Positions 61,386 to 64,000 of a stretch of 64,000 bases of DNA are shown in pieces; within the stretch, counting starts at the first letter, position 1, and each line of letters begins with the position of its first letter. The notes beneath the pieces are model-generated. The model worked only from the letters and a program-made list of their open reading frames with translations. It was not told the DNA's origin and searched no databases. The translations under genes were made by a program, and so were the position numbers. Source of the stretch: [Actinomadura] parvosata subsp. kistnae (GTDB taxonomy: Bacteria > Actinomycetota > Actinomycetes > Streptosporangiales > Streptosporangiaceae); contig NZ_OOHJ01000031.1 of assembly GCF_900323885.1 (NCBI RefSeq), forward strand, positions 62,001-126,000. Reading direction: 5' to 3'.

Positions 61386-62315
61386 CTACTGGCGGGCGGC
61401 GGCGCGGGCGCGGCGCTCCTCGCGGCGCTCCACGAACCGGGCGGCCGTGGCGTCCGCCTTCGCCAGGAACGCCGACAGCTCCTCGCGCGCCTTCTCACCC
61501 TCGGCGTCGAGCCCGGTCTTGTCGAACACCGACCACTGGCGCAGCACCGGCATGAGCACGTCGTCGAGGTGCAGGCGCAGGTCGTAGATGCCCTCGTTCG
61601 CGATGATCATGGCCTTGCGGGCGAAGCCGTCCATGCCCTGGCCGGGCATCTGGAAGGTGGTCACCACGTCGGTCACGGCGCGCATGGTCTGGTTCGGGTC
61701 GAGCTCGAAGGCCGCCTTGAGCAGGTTGCGGTAGAAGAGCATGTGCAGGTTCTCGTCGGCGGCGATCCTGGCCAGCAGCCGCTCGCAGCCCTCCTCGCCG
61801 GACGCCCGGCCGGTGTTGCGGTGCGCGATGCGGGTGGCGAGCTCCTGGAAGGAGACGTACGCGAGCTGCTGCAGCATCGTGTTGTACTCCGTCATGAAGC
61901 CGCTCTCCATGTGCGCCATGCGGGCCCGCTCCAGCGCCACCGGGTCCACGGCGCGGGTGACGGTGAGGTAGTCGCGCAGGGCGGTGCCGTGGCGGTCCTC
62001 CTCGGCGGTCCAGCGGTGCACCCACGTGCCCCAGGCGCCGTCGCGGCCGAACGTCGTGGCGATCTCGTGGTGGTAGCTGGGCAGGTTGTCCTCGGTGAGG
62101 AGGTTGACGATGAGCGATACGCGGGCCGCCTCCGGGATCTTGGAGTGGCCCTCCTCCCAGGCCTCGCCCCCGTAGATGCCGTCGAAGTTGCGGCCTTCGC
62201 TCCACGGGATGTACTCGTGCGGGAACCACTCCTTCGCCACCTTCTCGTGGCGGTTGAGCTCGACCTCCACGACCGGCTCGAGGGCGTGGAGGAGCTCCGT
62301 CTGAGTCATCGCCAT
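61386..62315 (-). CDS. Diiron acyl-[acyl-carrier-protein] desaturase
   Basis: A 309-residue ferritin-like enzyme that inserts a double bond into ACP-bound fatty acids using O2 and electrons from ferredoxin. Diiron ligands are visible in LLTEDNLPSYHHEI (Glu...His), WTAEEDRHGTALRDYL (ExxRH) and ARIAADENLHMLFY (second ExxH). ATG 62315 is seven to eight bases after GGAGAAG; ATG 62309 is an alternative. The promoter region contains a 12-bp palindrome. The gene diverges from the NUDIX hydrolase. Confidence 0.93.
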   Translation of the reverse strand: MAMTQTELLHALEPVVEVELNRHEKVAKEWFPHEYIPWSEGRNFDGIYGGEAWEEGHSKIPEAARVSLIVNLLTEDNLPSYHHEIATTFGRDGAWGTWVHRWTAEEDRHGTALRDYLTVTRAVDPVALERARMAHMESGFMTEYNTMLQQLAYVSFQELATRIAHRNTGRASGEEGCERLLARIAADENLHMLFYRNLLKAAFELDPNQTMRAVTDVVTTFQMPGQGMDGFARKAMIIANEGIYDLRLHLDDVLMPVLRQWSVFDKTGLDAEGEKAREELSAFLAKADATAARFVERREERRARAAARQ

Positions 62316-62336
62316 AAAAGATCTTCTCCTTCAGGT

Positions 62337-62348
62337 TACGGTACCGTA
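62337..62348. promoter_or_regulatory. 12-bp perfect palindrome in the desaturase promoter
   Basis: TACGGTACCGTA lies 22 bp upstream of the desaturase ATG, beside the ribosome site, and is followed by the similar half-sites GTAGGTTAGGCTACCG. A fatty-acid-responsive repressor site is plausible. Confidence 0.45.
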
Positions 62349-62380
62349 GGTTAGGCTACCGGAAGGACATAACGGTCAAA

Positions 62381-62386
62381 TAAGGT
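62381..62386 (+). promoter_or_regulatory. -10 element of the NUDIX gene (leaderless)
   Basis: TAAGGT ends six bases before ATG 62393, and no ribosome site is present. Confidence 0.4.
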
Positions 62387-62392
62387 GTATGT

Positions 62393-62833
62393 ATGCGACC
62401 TAGTGTCCGTGGTGTCCTGCTCGACCACGACGAGCGCCTGGTTCTCTTCCGGCGCACGGTCCCGGGCCGCGCCCGCTACTGGTCCGTGCCCGGCGGCCAC
62501 GTCGAGCCGGAGGACGGCTCCCTGGAGGACACGCTCCGCCGCGAGCTGCTGGAAGAGCTCGGCGCGACCGTCTCCGACGTGACCTTCCTCGTCAGCGTCT
62601 CCTACCCGTGGCAGGGCGAGGTCAAGACCCAGCACGTGTTCGGTTGCCGGCTGGTGTCCATGGACCCGGAGCTGCGGCACGGCCCCGAGTTCGAGGATCC
62701 GTCCCGGGGTCTGTACGAGGTGGAGCGCGTCCCGCTGCGGCGCTCGGAGATCTTCTCCCGCAACCTCATCCCGCAGGCGGTGGCCGGCTACCTCTCGGCC
62801 AGCATCACCGCCCTGCCCCGCCTCATCGGCTGA
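62393..62833 (+). CDS. NUDIX hydrolase
   Basis: 146 residues with a complete NUDIX box: GGHVEPEDGSLEDTLRRELL followed by EELG, fitting Gx5Ex7REUxEExGU. It should cleave a nucleoside-diphosphate-linked compound; the substrate is not predictable. The start MRPSVRGVLLDHDERLVLFR is typical for the fold. It is divergent from the desaturase and convergent with the TetR gene, ending six bases before it. Confidence 0.9.
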   Translation: MRPSVRGVLLDHDERLVLFRRTVPGRARYWSVPGGHVEPEDGSLEDTLRRELLEELGATVSDVTFLVSVSYPWQGEVKTQHVFGCRLVSMDPELRHGPEFEDPSRGLYEVERVPLRRSEIFSRNLIPQAVAGYLSASITALPRLIG

Positions 62834-62839
62834 CTTCGC

Positions 62840-63505
62840 TCACCCTTCGGGCGGGGCCGCGGCGAGCGGCCTTCGGGCCGGCTGCGGCGAGCCGCCTTCG
62901 GCGAGCGGCCTTCGGGCCGGCTGTGGCGAGCCGCCTTCGGCGAGCAGGCCGAAGAGCGATTCGAGCCGTTCGGCGAGCTTCTCCGGCTCCGCCTCGGCCA
63001 GCGCCGTCGTGCCGAGGACGCGGCGCATCAGCCAGACCCCGGCCTGCACGGAGAGCATCAGCTCCGCCCGCACCCCGGCGTCCGGACCGCACAGCTCCTC
63101 GTTGAGATGCCGCCCGGCGTGCAGCGCGATGGCCTCGCGCATGATCCGCGCCGCCTGCGGATTGGCCGCCGACCTCAGCATGAGCAGGAACGGCCCCAGC
63201 TCCTCCGCCTCCGGCGCCGTCCGCCGCACCAGCGCCCGCGCCGTCTCGCCGGGAAGCTCCGCGCCCGTGCCCGCGATCACCGTGCGCGGCGCGAACGCCA
63301 CGTCGACGGCCTCCGCGAACAGCCGTTCCTTCGATCCGAAGTAGCGGTTGATGAGCATCGCGGTCACGCCCGCGCTCTGGGCGATCTCGCGCACCCCCAC
63401 GCCGTCGTAGCCGTGCCGGGTGAAGGCGGCGACGGCCGCGTCCAGGATGGCCTGCCGGGTGGCGGCGGCGTCACGGCGGCGCCTGCCGGGTGCGGGATCG
63501 GTCAT
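62840..63505 (-). CDS. TetR/AcrR-family regulator with repeated C-terminal tail
   Basis: 221 residues from ATG 63505. The HTH is AAVAAFTRHGYDGVGVREIA, then QSAGVTAMLINRYFGSKERL, followed by a helical ligand domain. The tail repeats LAEGGSPQPARRP twice, encoded by a 39-bp duplication, and is probably disordered. It diverges from the SDR gene with two matching palindromic operators between them, so it likely represses both. Confidence 0.9.
   Translation of the reverse strand: MTDPAPGRRRRDAAATRQAILDAAVAAFTRHGYDGVGVREIAQSAGVTAMLINRYFGSKERLFAEAVDVAFAPRTVIAGTGAELPGETARALVRRTAPEAEELGPFLLMLRSAANPQAARIMREAIALHAGRHLNEELCGPDAGVRAELMLSVQAGVWLMRRVLGTTALAEAEPEKLAERLESLFGLLAEGGSPQPARRPLAEGGSPQPARRPLAAAPPEG
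62862..62939. repeat. 39-bp tandem duplication in the TetR 3' end
   Basis: 62862-62900 and 62901-62939 differ at one position. They keep the frame and add 13 residues. Confidence 0.9.
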
Positions 63506-63548
63506 GTCTACGAGTGTATACTTCCTGGCGAAGTCTACGACTGTAGAC
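63506..63548. promoter_or_regulatory. Two matching operators between the TetR and SDR genes
   Basis: GTCTACGAGTGTATAC (63506-63521) and GTCTACGACTGTAGAC (63533-63548) match at 14 of 16 positions. The second is an inverted repeat (GTCTAC/GTAGAC) and the first keeps GT(C/A)TAC symmetry. They are centred 27 bp apart and the first abuts the regulator's start codon. Autoregulation and control of the SDR gene are inferred. Confidence 0.65.
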
Positions 63549-63571
63549 ATGGCTGACGAGGTGAGGACACC

Positions 63572-64000
63572 ATGGATCTGCGACTGACAGGCAAGCGCGC
63601 GCTGGTCACCGGCTCCAGCTCCGGGCTGGGCGCGGCCATCGCCAAGGCGCTGGCGGACGAAGGGGCCGACGTCGTCGTCCACGGCCGCGACCGCACGCGG
63701 ACCGAGGCCGTCGCCAAGGCCGTCCGGGCGGCCGGGGGCGGCGCCGCCGTCGCGATCGGCGACCTGGCCACCGACGAGGGCGCCGCCGCCGTGGCCGCCG
63801 CCGCGCTGGCCGGCGGGCCGATCGACATCCTGGTCAACAACGCCGGCGCCTACCCGCACGCCTCGTGGAAGGAGGCCACCGCCGCCGACTGGAGCCGGAC
63901 CTACGAGATCAACGTCGTCTCCGCCGTCCGCATGATCCTGCGCGTGGTGCCCCGCATGCACGAGCGCGGCTGGGGCCGCGTCATCCAGATCGGCGGCGGG
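63572..64000 (+). CDS. SDR-family oxidoreductase, N-terminal part (3' end outside window)
   Basis: The first 143 residues of a classical short-chain dehydrogenase/reductase. The cofactor motif is ALVTGSSSGLGAAIA (TGxxxGxG), then GDLATDEG and the NNAG motif in DILVNNAGAYP, ending in the strand before the catalytic Ser (RVIQIGGG). ATG 63572 follows GAGGTGAGGA. The catalytic YxxxK lies past the window. The adjacent TetR gene and double operator suggest inducible expression. Confidence 0.9.
   Translation, partial: MDLRLTGKRALVTGSSSGLGAAIAKALADEGADVVVHGRDRTRTEAVAKAVRAAGGGAAVAIGDLATDEGAAAVAAAALAGGPIDILVNNAGAYPHASWKEATAADWSRTYEINVVSAVRMILRVVPRMHERGWGRVIQIGGG

Overview
The window is about 73% GC with dense actinobacterial genes: GTG starts, ATGA/GTGA gene overlaps, leaderless promoters, MbtH/NRPS genes, an F420-type oxidoreductase and methylmalonyl-CoA mutase with MeaB. 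It reads as a chromosomal segment of a filamentous actinomycete. Streptosporangiales (Nonomuraea-like) is my best guess, from family resemblance only.

Left part (1-24 kb), mostly housekeeping: the 3' end of a CASTOR/POLLUX-type channel; mtnA (methionine salvage); a zinc peptidoglycan amidase interrupted by a 284-residue intein; mutA-mutB, then an oppositely oriented Ser/Thr receptor kinase, then meaB; a CehA/McbA metallohydrolase with a shortened acyltransferase partner; a TetR/membrane-acyltransferase pair; a FadD/thioesterase pair; an ISAzo13-type insertion sequence lodged inside the start codon of an ABC-F gene; a lipoprotein; a zinc-ribbon protein; and a kinase/oxidoreductase pair that share an 18-bp divergent promoter. 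Five genes here carry eight apparent single C/G losses in C/G runs. These look more like consensus errors than decay.

Centre (24.5-46.4 kb), a nonribosomal peptide cluster read on the minus strand, nearly every junction overlapping: MFS exporter, MbtH, NRPS A-T-C-T, luciferase-like monooxygenase, free-standing C, NRPS A-T-E, NRPS C-A-T-TE, NRPS C-A-T, a KS-carrier protein without acyltransferase, a P450 and a VOC protein. There are four A domains, one epimerase and one thioesterase. One C-T module has no A domain, one KS-T module has no AT, and the thioesterase lies before the last two synthase genes. Short tandem repeats have expanded inside linkers of three of the synthases.

Right-centre (46.4-56.3 kb), a MurNAc/muropeptide salvage locus: a beta-lactamase-fold hydrolase (AmiE-like), murQ, the exo-muramidase namZ, and a complete oligopeptide-type ABC importer with a GNAT enzyme. 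A shared 15-bp motif sits at the murQ/namZ and importer promoters and suggests one regulon, although no regulator gene is in the window.

Right end (56.3-64 kb): alcohol dehydrogenase and M20 amidohydrolase, a HAD-IIA phosphatase, two conserved hypotheticals, a flavin reductase with a duplicated tail, an acyl-ACP desaturase, a NUDIX hydrolase, and a TetR/SDR divergent pair with two matching operators. The SDR gene runs off the end. I found no tRNA, rRNA, CRISPR array or prophage.
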